A DNA stretch of 64,000 nucleotides from Hymenopus coronatus (GCA_030762935.1 CM060896.1:14136001-14200000), one strand, 5' to 3'; shown: positions 33,244 to 47,207, counted from the first letter of the stretch. The notes: generated from the sequence alone by a model not told the origin. Program-made: numbers and translations.

Positions 33244-33344
33244 ATGACAATAAATAACGAGAATGCAACATCCATCACAAAATGGGTAGAAAGATCTTGT
33301 AAGCACCAAAGAAATATGGGAATATTATCAAGATTAGCTCAAAG
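33244..33344 (+). CDS. Candidate small gene, exon 1
   Basis: ATG at 33244 in an AAAATGA context opens 33 codons plus 2 bases and ends at a strong splice donor (AAAG then GTAAGT at 33345). The peptide starts MTINNENATSITKWVERSCK and is basic, with one Cys and no membrane segment or known domain. An in-frame TAA at 33202 lies upstream. With exon 2 it gives a 47-residue protein that I do not recognise. This lies in the part of the unit seen only once here. It may be a real host gene or the 5' end of a longer one, or chance. Confidence 0.35.
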
Positions 33345-34431
33345 GTAAGTGACTACCAATATAATCTTATATTAATTGCACAATAATACGTATTTGAAAT
33401 CAAATGTGGCAGTGCAAGTACATATTATAAAGTAAATGTACATGTGTATATATCCACACAAATCACGATTACTGTCAATTTCTAAACATGTTAAAGCTCA
33501 CGTGCAACCGTATTTATATTAAAAGTATAAGCCGCAATGTGTTCATTCAGTATAGATTGATGCTGACACTATTTGCTTTGTTCACCATTATGTATAAGCT
33601 ACATCAAAATTGAGTACCTTTGCCGCTGTAATAACAATGTAAATAAAGTCAGACAATTTAAGTGTTTATAAGCTGAATTATCTTTTGAATACACAGTTCA
33701 ATAATCAATACCTATTATCATTACATATTTAAAATTTGCACGCATTAATTAAAGGCAAAAGATGCTGAGAGTGGTATATCAGATGAACATACATAAACCA
33801 ACATCACTGCCTTCCTTTATATTGCAAACTGATTATAATAAGGACATACTCTTAAAATAATTGGCAAAAAATTAAATCTGAAATCAAGAGCCTGGAAAAA
33901 GAGAATTTGTTAATATAATATTTTTCGTGCTAACCGAGTTTAAGTGCCTACCACACATCATCTGGCAAATTAAATATTTTTCTCAAGCGCAAATGGTTGA
34001 GAAAAAATATTGTATATCTTTACAATACAAACAAAAATCTTTTAATATAATAATGCCTATATTTAAAACATGATTCTGAATTCTAATTCATGATGATGAT
34101 GCTGATGGGATGGCATTACCTACAATCCTTTCCGCTATGCACATTATGCATTGCTTTTACTCTATTTCCATTTCAAAAGCTTGCCTCTTCTTTTTGGGGG
34201 TAAGAATTACCCCAGAAGCCACGGATGACTACATTCTAATTATTAATATTTTAAAAAGTTTATTCTTGTTTTCACATTCTAAAATTGAATTTCCTAAAGT
34301 ATTTCTGTCAGTCTGGTTGTCAGTGTTTACACCTGGCAATAACAGCAACAACAGCTATTGTTGTTATTATTATTAATATTATCATCATCATTATTGTTTA
34401 TGTACTAATCAATCTATTGTACTTGTTTCAG

Positions 34432-34474
34432 ATATAGAACTGGCTATGAGGTTCCAGAAAATACCACATGGTGA
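34432..34474 (+). CDS. Candidate small gene, exon 2
   Basis: A pyrimidine-rich acceptor (ACTTGTTTCAG) ends at 34431. The exon continues the phase left by exon 1 exactly: AG plus A gives Arg, followed by YRTGYEVPENTTW and TGA at 34472. Possible poly-A signals AATAAA lie near 34561 and 34730. The implied intron is 1087 bp and contains only AT-rich sequence. Confidence 0.35.
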
Positions 34475-35143
34475 ACTGCTATGTTAGAAGACAGAAGATA
34501 CTTATAAGCTACTTTTTGTGAACATGAGTATGGTCTTAGGAGTGCCTAGAAGTTGTTAAAAATAAAACTCTTGGAGGACTTTAGTAGAGCATGGTACAAG
34601 TGAAATGCTTGAGTAGTACTATATTATCTTGTAAAACAGTAATGAAAATTTCAGTTAATTTAGTCGTTTTTATGCCTTACATGAAAAATACTTCACTGTG
34701 CACATTTTCAAATACTATATGGATATACAAATAAACATAATGAGTCTCAGGAAAAAATATCAAACCTCAAGGCCTATAAAAGGCACATTTCCGTCTTAAG
34801 TAAGACATTTGAGAAGTTGTGTTCGGTTGTTTGAAGACTACGACAATGTTCTCATACATAAGTTTCAAAATTGCTATAATATTACAAATATATAAACAGC
34901 ACTATTAGATACAGATCCTTCGGGAGATCTTACAAGCATAGTACCAACAATGATTTTAAAGTTAATCGAATGTGTAGCTATCATAATATCAGATAAATGA
35001 CTTTTAAACAATTTGAGATTATGCCTTTATAATTATACAAATAAGTAATTCATTAAAAACGTTTTATGTAAAATTTTAGATTTTTTACAGAAAGAACTGC
35101 ACTTTACTTAGCAAACCAATAAGAACATACAATAATCTATATT
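34475..35143. other. AT-rich stretch to the duplication junction
   Basis: Could be 3' UTR of the candidate small gene near its start. No gene was recognised. The passage into copy 2 at 35143/35144 shows no obvious junction repeat, but the true breakpoint cannot be fixed because the left end of copy 1 is outside the window. Confidence 0.45.
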
Positions 35144-37340
35144 TAAATAGTAACATATTACACACTGTCTAAAACAGCGTAAGGCTTTTAGAATTTTAAA
35201 TGGTATGGCTTAAAGAATACAAAATATTATGCACAAAAACGCTAAATGTAATTCCTCAGTTTCTGTATATGAACTTATTTTCTCTGTCATTACAATAATA
35301 ATTAATGGAGCAATCTAAATATGTATGGAATAGGAAACTGATGCAAGTTTTGTGTAGGGATTAATTTTTCTAAACCGTATAAAGTCAAATGCTAAATTTG
35401 AACTAATCATGTAGGTAGCAAATTAACATGAAATATGTCTTTAAATCTTTATTGTATATTTTATATTCACAAATTCTGTTGCAATAATTGGAATTACAAT
35501 AAGGAAATAGCCATTATTTTAGTCATTATTTATCACTTTTTTTATTTGAAAAGATGCTTTCAATTAAAAACCCTTCCCTGGTTACTATCATGTGTGTATG
35601 AGAGAAAAAACCGTGGAAGGGTACGTGCAATGTAGTGCACTATTTGATGAAGGCAATTATTATGTAAAAGTTATAGAAAAAAGAGATATATAACTAAATA
35701 GTACATTGAATATATGTATCTATTTTTACTAAATTATTGTTTGTAATATATCCAACATGATAACAGTTTCATATTTGTACATCTTTAAAATCCAGGTGTG
35801 TTTATTCTGTTAGGAAGAAACCGAATGCCATCTAATTAAAAGCCTTTACATGTTGCATAGAAAATATTGAATTAGTATCCTTTTTATATATTTAAAGATT
35901 ATATGATAATTTTTTCAGGCTCTGTGTGATGAATGCCATTAATCTGATGCATAATATCCATTATGAAAAATGAATGCTAAGTTAGGACATAATTTTTTCT
36001 CTGCAATGGTTCTTTGGAGCCTTACCACAATTCAATGTGATTTCAAGTATCTCAATTTGCGTTTAATCAAAATGGAACTAATAGCGTGAAATATTATATA
36101 GTTTAATTTTTTTCCATACATTTACAATTCTGGTTTCAGAACCAAAGATATTCAGGAAATATTGACATTAGCACTTGAAGTTTAATTAAACCAGGAAAAA
36201 TTATTGACTAATGTTTAATTTTTCTCTGCAGAAAATTGAATAGCTCAGAATAACAAGTACTTCATAATATTTAGCATTTTCATTAATGTTTATTTGCTAC
36301 CTTCATTCATTTCCTTCTCACATTACTCCATTTTCTTGTATTTTGCTGTAGTTGTTTAGTTATTACATGTATGAGGTGTGGAACTTCATACTCTTTTTGA
36401 CTTTGGTTGTGAATATCTATTTGCTATTTTAACACACTAATCACCTCAGCCTAAAATATTTTTTGTGTGGCTCCTTAGCTTGTTATGGAATTTAGTTCAG
36501 CCCGTTCAGTGACCCAATTATTTGCCTTAAAAGTTCATACCCTTCTGAGGAATGTTTAGACATTTCAAAGATGATGTATATTTTTTCTAGAGCCTCACAC
36601 TCCAACAGAAGATGCTTTAACACTGAAAATAATTGCTACAGATGCAATAGAAGAAGTAATAAAATATACCCTGAATATTAATATGTCAGTTCACAATTAT
36701 ATGTATTTGCATGTAACATGCCAATTAATGCCCTAAGAGTGTTAATAAATATATTTTAATTGTAGCTATGTTATTGCAAAAATTCTAGTAAAATAAACAG
36801 AAATTTATGGCTTATAAATTTATACTGTTTTTACTTTGTATTTAGCAAAAGTTGCTAATGATTGATTAAAATTTCACACCATGGTCATTTCAACAGCTAA
36901 TGTGATAATTTCATATTGAAGCTAGGAATTGACAAGCACCCTACATAAACAAAGCTTTTCCGAATTAAATTTAGAGACACTTTAAATTCCCCAACCCAAA
37001 TGATAAAATGATAGTGTATAATTCATAATAGTCATTATTTAAATATATATTATTAATATAAAGATATCTGCAGATGTAAACCACAAGTGATTGTATTGAT
37101 TTTATTTTACTTTTAAACTGTTTGTTTGATGATATTTGTGCTGTGAGCAGGTAATTTATATTCCTCTCTTGTTATATTTTACATGATATCTGTAATTCCT
37201 AAAGTTTTTTTTTTTTCTTTATGTAGCCCCATTTAACACCTATTGTGATATCAGAGGCTTTAACATATGGAACAACTCGTTGATTGTAAGTTTATTAACG
37301 TTGGATGTTTTAAACATTTTATTTTCTTCAAAAACACACA
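35144..37340. other. AT-rich stretch without gene, copy 2
   Basis: Counterpart of 1-2200 with scattered substitutions. The 25-bp tandem repeat of copy 1 is single here, preceded by ACTTGAAGTTTAATTAAACC near 36173. Confidence 0.6.
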
Positions 37341-37353
37341 CACACACATACTT

Positions 37354-37462
37354 TCAGAATCTTGGGGATAGGGAATGATTCCGGTTAAAGAAAATTGCCC
37401 GCCTCAGCCGGGAATCGAACCTGGGACCTCTGGGTGAGGAGTCAGCTTGCTGATCACTTAAC
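37354..37462 (-). repeat. tRNA-derived SINE head, copy 2
   Basis: Counterpart of 2227-2335, essentially unchanged, with B-box-like GGTTCGATTCCC on the minus strand. Confidence 0.6.
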
Positions 37463-37941
37463 CTTGGAGACAGCCAATTCCTAAAGTTGTATAATTTTCC
37501 CTTCGATTTTGTCATGCATAGCTTTAAGGTAATATTGAATAGTTCTGTCAAATTAGAAATGCAGTTGATGAAATCATTAGCAGAAGTAGATTAAATTACA
37601 ATAGGTATAAATCTGTGCTTAGCACCACAGATTTCTGAGCATTGTCCATAAAATACTACAGGATGATTAATCAATCTCATTAACTTTTGAAATATATTGT
37701 TTTATCATTACAGTGTAATTTATTTTGTTAAATGTTCCTTCCATGTACTCTCCACTTTTAAAGATAAACAAATAAGGAAAGAAAAAGAACAACAACAAAT
37801 GCGTAGGAATGTCTATTTCTTAAATAGATTCTCGTCACCACTGATGGCCGATGTATATATATTTTGCACATAAGAATAAAAGACAACCGGCAAACACACC
37901 AAGAATTCTCAAATAAGCAATGAAATAATAACGGCATATAA

Positions 37942-38055
37942 AGTTTTTCTCGAGGCTGCAGTCGGATCAGAAGCTTTAGAGCGGTACATGGATTTCTTGA
38001 GAAAAAGCTAAAACCGCCGAAAGATTTCTGATCTGGCTGTAAACTCGAGAAAACT
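37942..38055. repeat. Inverted repeat with 36-bp arms, copy 2
   Basis: Counterpart of 2811-2924; both arms are preserved. Confidence 0.7.
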
Positions 38056-38431
38056 GGCCGAAATCCTGGAGTGGATGGTTTGGTGAGTGGGCGGGGCAGG
38101 ACGCTACTTAGGTGGTTGAGCTACCGTAGTCGGTCAAGTTTCTGTGCCCTGTCGTGTGAGAACACTTGGAGTCGCGTCGATCGCCGGAAGTGGAAAGCGA
38201 AGCCAATTTATTAACATTGAGTAAACCATCTATTCGTTTATAGTTATCTATGATGCTAGTATTGGGTTGAGCGAATCATGTAAGTAAGCGTTTTATTCGA
38301 TTTAGACTCGAGTTGAGCGATTCATTTTTGCAAAGCATTCATACGATACGATTCACGAATCATTTTTTGTCGCCATGTCTTCTGTGTTTGACTTATATAA
38401 TACACGAGGATGATAAATATATGGAAGCGGA

Positions 38432-38985
38432 GTGATGAGCAGAATCGAATGTTTTCAAGAATTGAATCCTCTGCATTCGAATTCTCCTGAGAATCGAAAC
38501 CTTCATCTGAGAACAAGGTCTCGAATACTGTAATCACAATGGTTTTGAAATCAGCCACTTCATAAGCAAGTTCTCGGATGCTACGTTATTGTCACTCGAG
38601 AGACGTTCTCAGTTCTCGCCATGCTTGTTCTCGAATACTATAAACCTTGCGCTAATCGAAATCAGCTTGTATTCATTAGCAAGTTCTCGGATGCTACGCT
38701 ATCCTTACTCGAGTGAAGCTCGTAGTTCTCGCCATGGTTGATCTCGAACAAGGCATGTAATTTAAATGATGGACAAAAAATATGACATGTTATTCTCGAA
38801 ATGTTGAAGTTTCTATTCAAGATTATCGTGGCTTAAGCGTTATGCACTTTCATTCATAACCGTTTCTTCCACTAAATTGAATACTAAAATATTATTTGTT
38901 TATTTATTTATTCATTTATTTATTTATTTATTGTACAGTTAACGATTTCTAAGATTTTCCTTGCTATTGGTTTAAAATTTAACTA
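38432..38985 (+). repeat. Dispersed repeat family B, long copy, copy 2
   Basis: Counterpart of 3301-3866 with the internal 114-bp tandem pair kept. The T-rich run is much shorter than in copy 1. Confidence 0.65.
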
Positions 38986-38986
38986 A

Positions 38987-39277
38987 TAGTTTTCTCAAAC
39001 AGGTAGTCGTCATCGGTGTTTATTTTATTTTACTCATAGCCATGCAAAGATAATCGAATTTCAAAGTAAATCGCATAGCGACAGCTTTTAAAATATTTGA
39101 CTGTGGCTTTAGCCTAGTATATTCCCTTATTTCCCTTCTACCTACAAGGAAATAAGTAATAAGACATATCTGCTAAAATTTATCCGGACTAGCACGAAGT
39201 AATTAAAGAGTAATGTTTTGTAAGAAAAGTTTGTTTGCAGGTAGAGAAAGTCATGTGAAAGAAACACATCAGAATTT
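38987..39277 (-). repeat. Family A terminal fragment, copy 2
   Basis: Counterpart of 3870-4160. Confidence 0.7.
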
Positions 39278-39394
39278 GTGCTCTTTTGTTTGGTTTTATA
39301 GCCCCCTTTAATTTGTATGGTTACATCAGGGACTTGACTGGTAAACAACTGCTGGTGTCTTTCTCGCTGGACTGTAGGATTTCTTATTGTTTTT

Positions 39395-40130
39395 AATTTC
39401 TCTACACGTGCTATGTACATACATAGTGTATAGAGAAAGTGTTGTATTCCACCCAAAAATTCAATACCGAGATTTCACCGGAAGTATACGTTTTGAGGTC
39501 CCTGAGTCCAAAAAGCATTTTTACTTTTTCTAGCCGTATGTACATAACAATTTGCATAGTAGCTAGCGAAGGTTTTGTATTCCACCCAATTATTCGATAT
39601 CGAGATTTCACCGGAAATATATGCTTTGCTGTCCCCTGAGTCGAAAAATATCATTTTTAGAAAAAGGTCCGCGCGCGCGTTTCTATGGTGGGAGGGGGAC
39701 TGACAGCATAGCTCAAAAACGAAAAGACCGTAAAATACCAAACTCGGTATTTAAGTTTAGTATCTTCCATGGATGCGACACGAAACATTTTCAAGAAAAT
39801 GCCCCAAGCCCAGCTATCCTTTACCGAAACACTTTTCGAAAATAATGATAACGGCTCTAACGATTTGGATTAAAATATCGTGTATTAAAGGTATTTACAT
39901 GACAGATAAAATGTATATTTTGAATTTTTCGGATTAGCCTCTGAAGAGCTCTTTATTCTGAGCCTAGCGTATTCCCTTATTTCCCTTCTTCTTACAAGGA
40001 AGCGAGTAATAGGATCATTTATGATAATGCTTTTCTCGATTACCAAAATGTAAAAGACGAATAATCTTTTAAAAGATTAGTTTTGTGTATGGAACTCCTC
40101 GAGAAAGTCATGAGAATGGAACACCCTTTT
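39395..40130 (-). repeat. Family A repeat with duplicated end, copy 2
   Basis: Counterpart of 4278-5014, including the partial terminal duplication and the GCGCGCGCG run near 39670. Confidence 0.75.
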
Positions 40131-40198
40131 GTATCAGTTTTAAAATGCTATAAAATGCACACACATTCACTCCCACATGCATACTTCCGACTCTGTTA

Positions 40199-40291
40199 GG
40201 GATAGGGAATGATTCTGGTTAAAGAAAAATTCCTGTCCCAGCTGGGAATCAAACCCAGAACCTCTGGGTTGAGAAGACAGAATGCGATCGT
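40199..40291 (-). repeat. Degenerate tRNA-like SINE head, copy 2
   Basis: Counterpart of 5083-5175. Confidence 0.5.
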
Positions 40292-40729
40292 TTAGTTCCA
40301 ATTTCTAATATTGTTCATTCGTTGCCCTAACCGATTGCACATTCCGTTATAACACGAAATAAAATTATAATATTATGATCGCGTATATGTATGGGAATCG
40401 TTTGTTTGCTTTGGAATGATAAGAAGTTCGTAGCTTTACTTGCTAGCATATTTTCATATTCCATTCTGACCAGCTGATTATCAACGTGCTCACCCCTCTC
40501 CCCGCTCTTCCCCTACACGATCCGTGTGCTAGAATGACCTTTAAGTCAAAGCACCAATCAGATATGAGATCTCGATTCTCGGTGCACCTACACATATCCG
40601 AGACCCGAGAGCAGGATTCGAATACAGCATTCAGAATTCGAGAACTTCCAACAATCGAATACATCGGCATTTTGCATTCGAATACTCCCATTACTAATTA
40701 CCACCATCACTCAAAACCTCAAAATTAAT

Positions 40730-40833
40730 TCTCAGCCTTCACCTCATTCCTGTGGTTAAACCCTTACCAGGGTAGGTACTCAGCTGCAACAACTAGGCTC
40801 ACCACGAGCCTACCAGACACGCACGCACGCACG
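40730..40833 (+). repeat. Orphan Jockey 3' tail, copy 2
   Basis: Counterpart of 5614-5715. It matches the family 3' end better than copy 1 does (GTGGTTAAACCCTTACCAGG), so copy 1 has diverged more here. Confidence 0.65.
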
Positions 40834-41389
40834 TTAATGAACGCTACCTCTGGTATAAATTTGAGCTTTTGAAGTTGGATTGACCTACATTGTGAGGTAA
40901 TCCAGATCAAATATTACGTGATCTATAATAAACACACGTCTGTGATTACTGTGTACACGGGGCTGAGATTCTTATGGCAGCTGATGTAGTAATGTGTGTT
41001 ATGCGCTTTCATTTAAACTGTTACTTCAAATAAAATGAATACAAAATGTTCAGAAGTATAGTACAGTAATGTCATTATTATTTGTCGATACAAATTATAT
41101 ACAAAAGTTACAATTAATATAATATTGATACCGAATATCTTTGTCAGATTCTGTTCAAAAAATATGTGGAATCATACATTTTAAGATTCTGGAAATACGA
41201 AAACTTGGTTCACAAAACAACCCTTCTCAGAAATGTAGCATTTCGTGTTTGTGTTTGTAAAAGATAGAAAAAATTATTTGTATTATTATTATTATTATTA
41301 TTAAATGAGCATGCTGATCTTTGATTCCCAATGTGGCGGATTCAAACCCGACAGTGGCCGCTGGATTATTTTCGATATCAAAAATCTAG

Positions 41390-43470
41390 TGCTAGTGTAT
41401 CTAGTAAAAGAACGTCAAGAGGCCTCTGAGCAAAATTAAGCATCTTTCACGCCCATATAAAATGGGACGCTGAGAACCGCGAGCACCGTGTGCAAGCGTG
41501 GGAGGCCACAATGGCCGTGCAAGACCTGGAGGGTGGCGACGTCTGGCGTATCGCAAAATGCCTCCGACGCCAACGTAATCAGTACCACTCCCCGCTTCAA
41601 GGCAAATCTTGGCCTTGTTTACGAACCACAAGCCAAAGCAAATGTGCTTGCGAGCTACATAGAGGACACCTGCAGGCCGAGAGAGGACCCCCAGGACGTA
41701 CTCTTCACTGCCCGCGTTAATGAGGATGTGGACCGCTACTTGCGGGAACAGCCTCATGAAGCGGAGAACCCCTTACCAATCATCCGCCCTAGTGAAGTCC
41801 AAGGCGCACTCCGGCATCTCAACACCAAAAAGGCTTGCGGGCAGGACAGGCTGACACCCGCCATGCTCAGCAACCTTCCATTCAGAGCAGTGCTGTACAT
41901 TACCAAGGTATTCAACATGAGCCTCACCTTAGGTCACTTTCCGCGCGAGTGGAAGGTGGCAATGGTGGTGTGCATTTTGAAGACTGGTAAGGACCCTGCA
42001 CTTCCTTCCAGCTACCGCTCCATTAGCCTCCTACTCACCCTCTCGAAGGTATTCGAGAGGTTAGTTCTACACCGCTTGTCGCCGCAGGTAGTCGACATTC
42101 AAGCCATCCCTCTCCATCAGTTTAATTTCCGTCCTGGGCACTCGACAACCCAACAGCTGCTGCGGGTGGTGGAGGCTGCCGCCCTGGGGTTCCAGGACGT
42201 GGCCTTCACGCCGGCGGTGTCTTCGGATGTCGAGAAGGCCTTCTCAACCACCTGGCATGAGGGTCTCCTGTTTAAACTCATCCAGATTGGCCTACACACA
42301 CAGCTTCCTACACCAGCGCACCTTCGTAGTTGCAGTTGCGTGGCAAACATCTACACCTATACCCCTACGAGGCGGAGTCCCAGTATCACCCACCTTGTTT
42401 AGCCTTTTTATGGCAGACTTCCCTACGGTGCAGGGCATCAATATGGCCCAGTTTGCTAATGACGTCCTGCTCTACCGCACCGACAGGAACATACGCAGAG
42501 CCTTCAACCCCATACAGAGACACCTCCGTCTCGTCCAGGACTGGTGCAGACAGTGGCGGATGTCCGTTAATCCGGGCAAAAGTCATGCTGTTCTGTTCAC
42601 CAGAAAACGCCCCGAAATAAACCAGATACCCAAATTTCCTATCAGGGCCAAAGGATAGAGTGGGGGAATTCCATCAAATACTTGGGCGTCATTCTTGATA
42701 AGGGCCTAACTTTTCGTGAACACGTGCGGGGAACGTCGGACAGGGCGAAGGGGGCGGTAGCCTCCCTTTACCCTGTGCTGGCCTCCCAGATGCCGGTTCA
42801 CTTAAAGTTACGCCTTTTCAAGGCGCTTATAGTCCCCCTGATGCTCTAAGCCTGCGAAGTGTGGGGTATGGCAGCAGACTCCTGGCTTCTCTGGCTACAG
42901 CGGGTGCAGAATAGAGGACTCCGGTCCATATATTCTGTATGTCGACATTTCCCTTTGAGGCTACTACATGAAGCCTCGGGCCTCCCATATGTGGAAGATG
43001 TTATTAGGCGCCGGGCTCAAAAATTTTACGCCAGATTGGGCGAACATGAGAACGCTCTTGTCAGATCTCTGGGGGAGTACTTACCCTCTGAACGCCGAAA
43101 AAGGCGGTTCCGGGTTACCCGCATGGCTTGTGGGCACCCCCGGTAACAACGGCTTTAAACCAGCAAACAGCGTAATAGCTGAACAAAGCACTCCCCCTCC
43201 CATAGGGACAGGTCTATCAAAATTCACCACCATATTTAAATAAATAAATAAACACCAGCGGAGCAGAGGAAAGGATGCTGCTCCTGAAAATGCAACCGCT
43301 CGAGGAGCCTACCAGCGCTACCTCCTTAACACCAACACTCGAAGCCTCAAACAAAAACTTAACCATCACCTCATTCCTGTGATTAAACCCTTACCAGGGT
43401 AGGTACACAGCAACAACACACTGGCTCACCACGAGCCTACCAGACACGCACGCATGCATGCTTGCAGCAG
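41390..43470 (+). pseudogene. Jockey-type LINE ORF2 relic, copy 2
   Basis: Counterpart of 6300-8390 with a different set of lesions. An extra A near 41605 shifts the frame in the linker. The TGG codon that is TGA in copy 1 is intact near 42252, and a 14-bp deletion removes part of the GVPEGS block near 42383. The catalytic motif reads FANDVLLY, so the first Asp of the pair is lost. The C-terminal region at 42859-43146 is preserved. Both copies are dead by independent mutations. Confidence 0.92.
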
Positions 43471-43472
43471 TT

Positions 43473-44352
43473 AAAACCTGATATGTTCCATTCACATGAC
43501 TATCCCTACATCTCTGCAACAAATTATTGTTAAAAAGCTTAATCTTCTATTTACTTCATGCTAATGGGGAAAACATTAGTAGAAATAGGCTTATTACTTG
43601 CATCCTTATAAGTAGAAGCAAAATAAGGGAGTACCATAGGTTAAAGTGATAGTCAAAAGCTGGTTACTATGTGACTGAAGTTCCTTTGTTTGTATGGTCA
43701 AGATTTGACAAATTCCTGTTAGAGAAAAGTATAAGTTTTTCAAAGCTGAAACCAAAAACATGGGATATCTAAAAAATTATCAACTCCATGAAAAAAAATG
43801 TATATAACAAAGATTATGTGTTTTAATGTACTCTACATTTTTTGTGTGGTAAGTTATTATCCGTCTCTTACAAGTTAGCTGTTATGCAACATTCTGTAAA
43901 ATTTGTCCAGAATAAACTAGTCTTCAGAGGTATTCCCAGAAAGTTCAAGATATACATTTTATTTGTCAGATAAATACCTTTAATATACAATATTTTAATC
44001 AAAATCGTCAGAGGCATTTTTGAGAAAATTTTTGAAGAATGTTCCATGTAAAGGGTAGTTGGGGTGGGTTTTTTTTCTTGAAATCTGTGTGTCACATCCT
44101 TGGAAGATACCAAACCTAAATACCAAGCTTGGTATTCAACAGTCTTTTCATTTTTGAGCTATGCTGTCCACAGACAGACAGACAGACAGACACACACACA
44201 CAGACACATGACCTTTTCCCAAAAATGCTTCTTTTGGACTCAGGGGGTCCCAAAACATGTAATTCTGGAGAAATCTTGGTATGGAATTTTTGGGTACATT
44301 ACAATACCTTCTCTATACGTTATGTACATAGTACGCGTAGAGAAAGTAAAAA
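43473..44352 (+). repeat. Family A repeat, complete, copy 2
   Basis: Counterpart of 8391-9270. Confidence 0.85.
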
Positions 44353-44353
44353 T

Positions 44354-44793
44354 GAAAAATCTGGTGTAATCCATTCGCATGACTTTCTCTATATCTCTGC
44401 AACAAATTTTTGTTAAAAAGTTTATGCTTCTATTCACTTCATGCTAAGTGAGAAAAAATTAGCAGAAAGTCTTATTACTTGCTTCCCTGTAAGTGGAAGC
44501 AAATTAAGGGAGTACCATAGGTTAAAGTGATAGCAAAAGATGATTGCTATGTTACTGAAGTTCCTTTGTTTGTATGGACAGCAATTGTTAAGTTCCTGTA
44601 TGAGAAAATTATAAGTTTTAAAGCTGAAACCAAAAACAAGGAGTATCTCAAAAACGATCAACTCCACAAAAAAAATGTATATAACATAAATTGTGTGTTT
44701 TAATGTGCTCTACATGTTTTGTGTGGTAAGTTTTTGTCTATCTCTTACGATTTACCAGTTACACAAAATTCCGTAAAATTAATCCAGAATAAA
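44354..44793 (+). repeat. Family A half copy, copy 2
   Basis: Counterpart of 9273-9712, truncated at the same place. Confidence 0.8.
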
Positions 44794-45420
44794 GTATTTT
44801 TTAAGACATTTAATAGGTCATTTTTTGCCATTTTTAAGGTCATTAAGTTCCAAGCCCTACTTAAGAGTATCTTAACTGCTTTTTTGTAATTTACAAGGAT
44901 TTCTGCATGTATCATTGCACTATGACCCCAAACTGTATTATTGTCATAAAGATGTGGATATACTAGCCTATAATAAACTTTTAATAAGGCATCTAATTGA
45001 ACAAGTTTTGTCATTTGCTTTTATACAAAAAGGCTTGAGATTTATTTTGAAAATGTTTTAATTTATATTTCATTGCTATAATTTATTTATTACATTCATT
45101 TTGCACCTTTTAGTTTTTGTTTTGACTGCCATATCATGCTAATGTTATTATAACATTGCTACTTTTTTCATGTTTCAATTTAATTAATATTTTTATGAGG
45201 AATATTTATTTATAATTTATCCAGTTTACTCTGTCCTTGATACAGCTATAAATACTATGGATTATTGTTGTTTCAATAAAAAATAGTGCATTTTGATTCA
45301 CATAAAAGGATAATAAGCTTGTGAAATTATGTTCTATTGATAAGGGGCCTCCATTTTGTTTTTGTGTTCAATAGAGAGGAGCACACTGATAAGTCTCTTG
45401 AAACATTACTCAAGAGTAGT
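44794..45420. other. AT-rich spacer, copy 2
   Basis: Counterpart of 9713-10359. It lacks about 18 bp near 45100 present in copy 1. No gene was recognised. Confidence 0.5.
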
Positions 45421-45651
45421 GATGCCCGAGTGGTGGTAGCGTGTCTGCCTCACATTCACAGGTCACAAATTCGAATCTCGCTTAGGGTGAGTTACCCAAA
45501 TAATTTTTTTTTCCCCCAGGTTTTTCCCTTATCCTGAGAGGACGAATGTCAAATAACTTAAGGCTCCAGATCATTTCAGCATCATTTCACCAATTGCATT
45601 CACCATCCAATATTACCAATTAGGTTAAAGGACATTAAGCTGCATAAAAAA
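45421..45651 (+). repeat. tRNA-derived SINE, copy 2
   Basis: Counterpart of 10360-10600, slightly shorter in the body. Confidence 0.8.
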
Positions 45652-46538
45652 AAAATCTGATGTGTACCATTCACATGACTTTCTCCATATCCCTGCAACA
45701 AATAATTCTTAAAAAGCTTATACTTCTATTTACTTTATGCTAATCAGAAAAAAATAGCAGAAATAGTCTAATTACTCGCTTGATTGTAAGTAGAAGGGAA
45801 ATAAGGGACAACCAAAGGTTAAAGTGATAGTCAAAAGCTGGTTGCTATGTCAATGAAGTTCCTTTGTTTATATAGATAGGAGTTGACAAGTTCCTGTATG
45901 AGAAAAGTATAATTTTTTTATAGCAGAAAAAAAAAAAAGTAATGTCACAAAAACGACAAACTCCATGAAAGAAATCTATATAACATAAATTGTGTTTTAA
46001 TTTGCTCTACATTTTTTGTGTAGTAAGTTTTTGTCCATCTCTTAGGTTTAGCAGTTATTCAAAATTTAGTAAAAATTCATCCAGAATAAGCTACTCTTCA
46101 GAGGCTCTTCCCAGATAATTCAAGATATACATTTTATTTGTCAGGTAAATATGTTTAATATATGAACTTTTAATCAAAACCGTTAGAGCCATTTTTGAGA
46201 AAATCAAAATTTTCGAAAAAAGTTCCATGTAAAGGGTAGTTGGGGGTGGGGGATTTTTCTTTAAAATCTTCGTGTCGCATCCCTGGAAGATACTAAAATT
46301 AAATACCAAGTTTGGTATTTACTGACTTTTCGTTTTTGAGTTATCGTGTTCACAGGCACACGGACATAGACACACACACACACACACAGCACACACGGAC
46401 CTTTTTGTGAAAATGCTTTTTTTGGATATTGGTAACCCTAAAACATATATTTCCGGTGAAATCTCAGTATCGAATTTTTGGGTGAAGTGCAATACTTTCT
46501 CTATACACTATGTACATAGTGCGTATGGAGAAAGTAAA
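45652..46538 (+). repeat. Family A repeat, complete, copy 2
   Basis: Counterpart of 10601-11480. It keeps the full CTGATGTGTACCATTCACAT end, which shows that this end belongs to the element. Confidence 0.85.
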
Positions 46539-47207
46539 CAAGAGTCGTGATAGTGTAGTTAGTAGGTACCAACATATATTCAGACAACATTCCAAACGGT
46601 TGAAAAAGTGCAGATTGGACGCTCCGTTTCCAAGTGAATTATTTACTTTATGTCAACTGCATCTCCTAGTAATAAACCAGGGGGAGTAGAGAACTATATG
46701 AGGCGGTCAAGTGCAAAACTCGCCTAATCCAAAAATAAAAAAAATTGAGTTAGACATGGGATTCAATACTTATTGCAGTTCTCTATGAACTGGTGACTTC
46801 AGGTTTGAACAAAACACATCTAATACGCCTTCAAGAGAGCCCAGAAAACTGCTGTTTAAGGCAAAACTCTTCAAATCCATCATGACGGTTGATGCAGAAG
46901 TTGTCTAATCCATCTTGCAATTCACAGCAAAACTTGCCTTATCCAATACTTATGTCGTTACAATTGTGCTGTGTGAAGAGCAAAACTCGCCGTATCCATT
47001 ACTAAGATATATAGAGGTTCGCATCTATATTTTCCTACATTGGCAGTTCTGCATAACTGTAATTGCTTTCAGTTTAGCTTTGACTGGTCTAAGGTGCAGA
47101 CGTGTTATTATGGAATCTTCTGATATCCCAAAAGTGGTGGAATGGGGTAGTAGAACTAGGAAACGAGCATCCCGTGAATCCAAACCTGAAAGATATATGA
47201 GGGAAAG

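Noticed and set aside
34110..34376. 88-codon plus-strand frame
   Set aside because: It lies inside the intron proposed for the small gene and ends in a microsatellite-derived Asn/Ser/Tyr run; no family was recognised.
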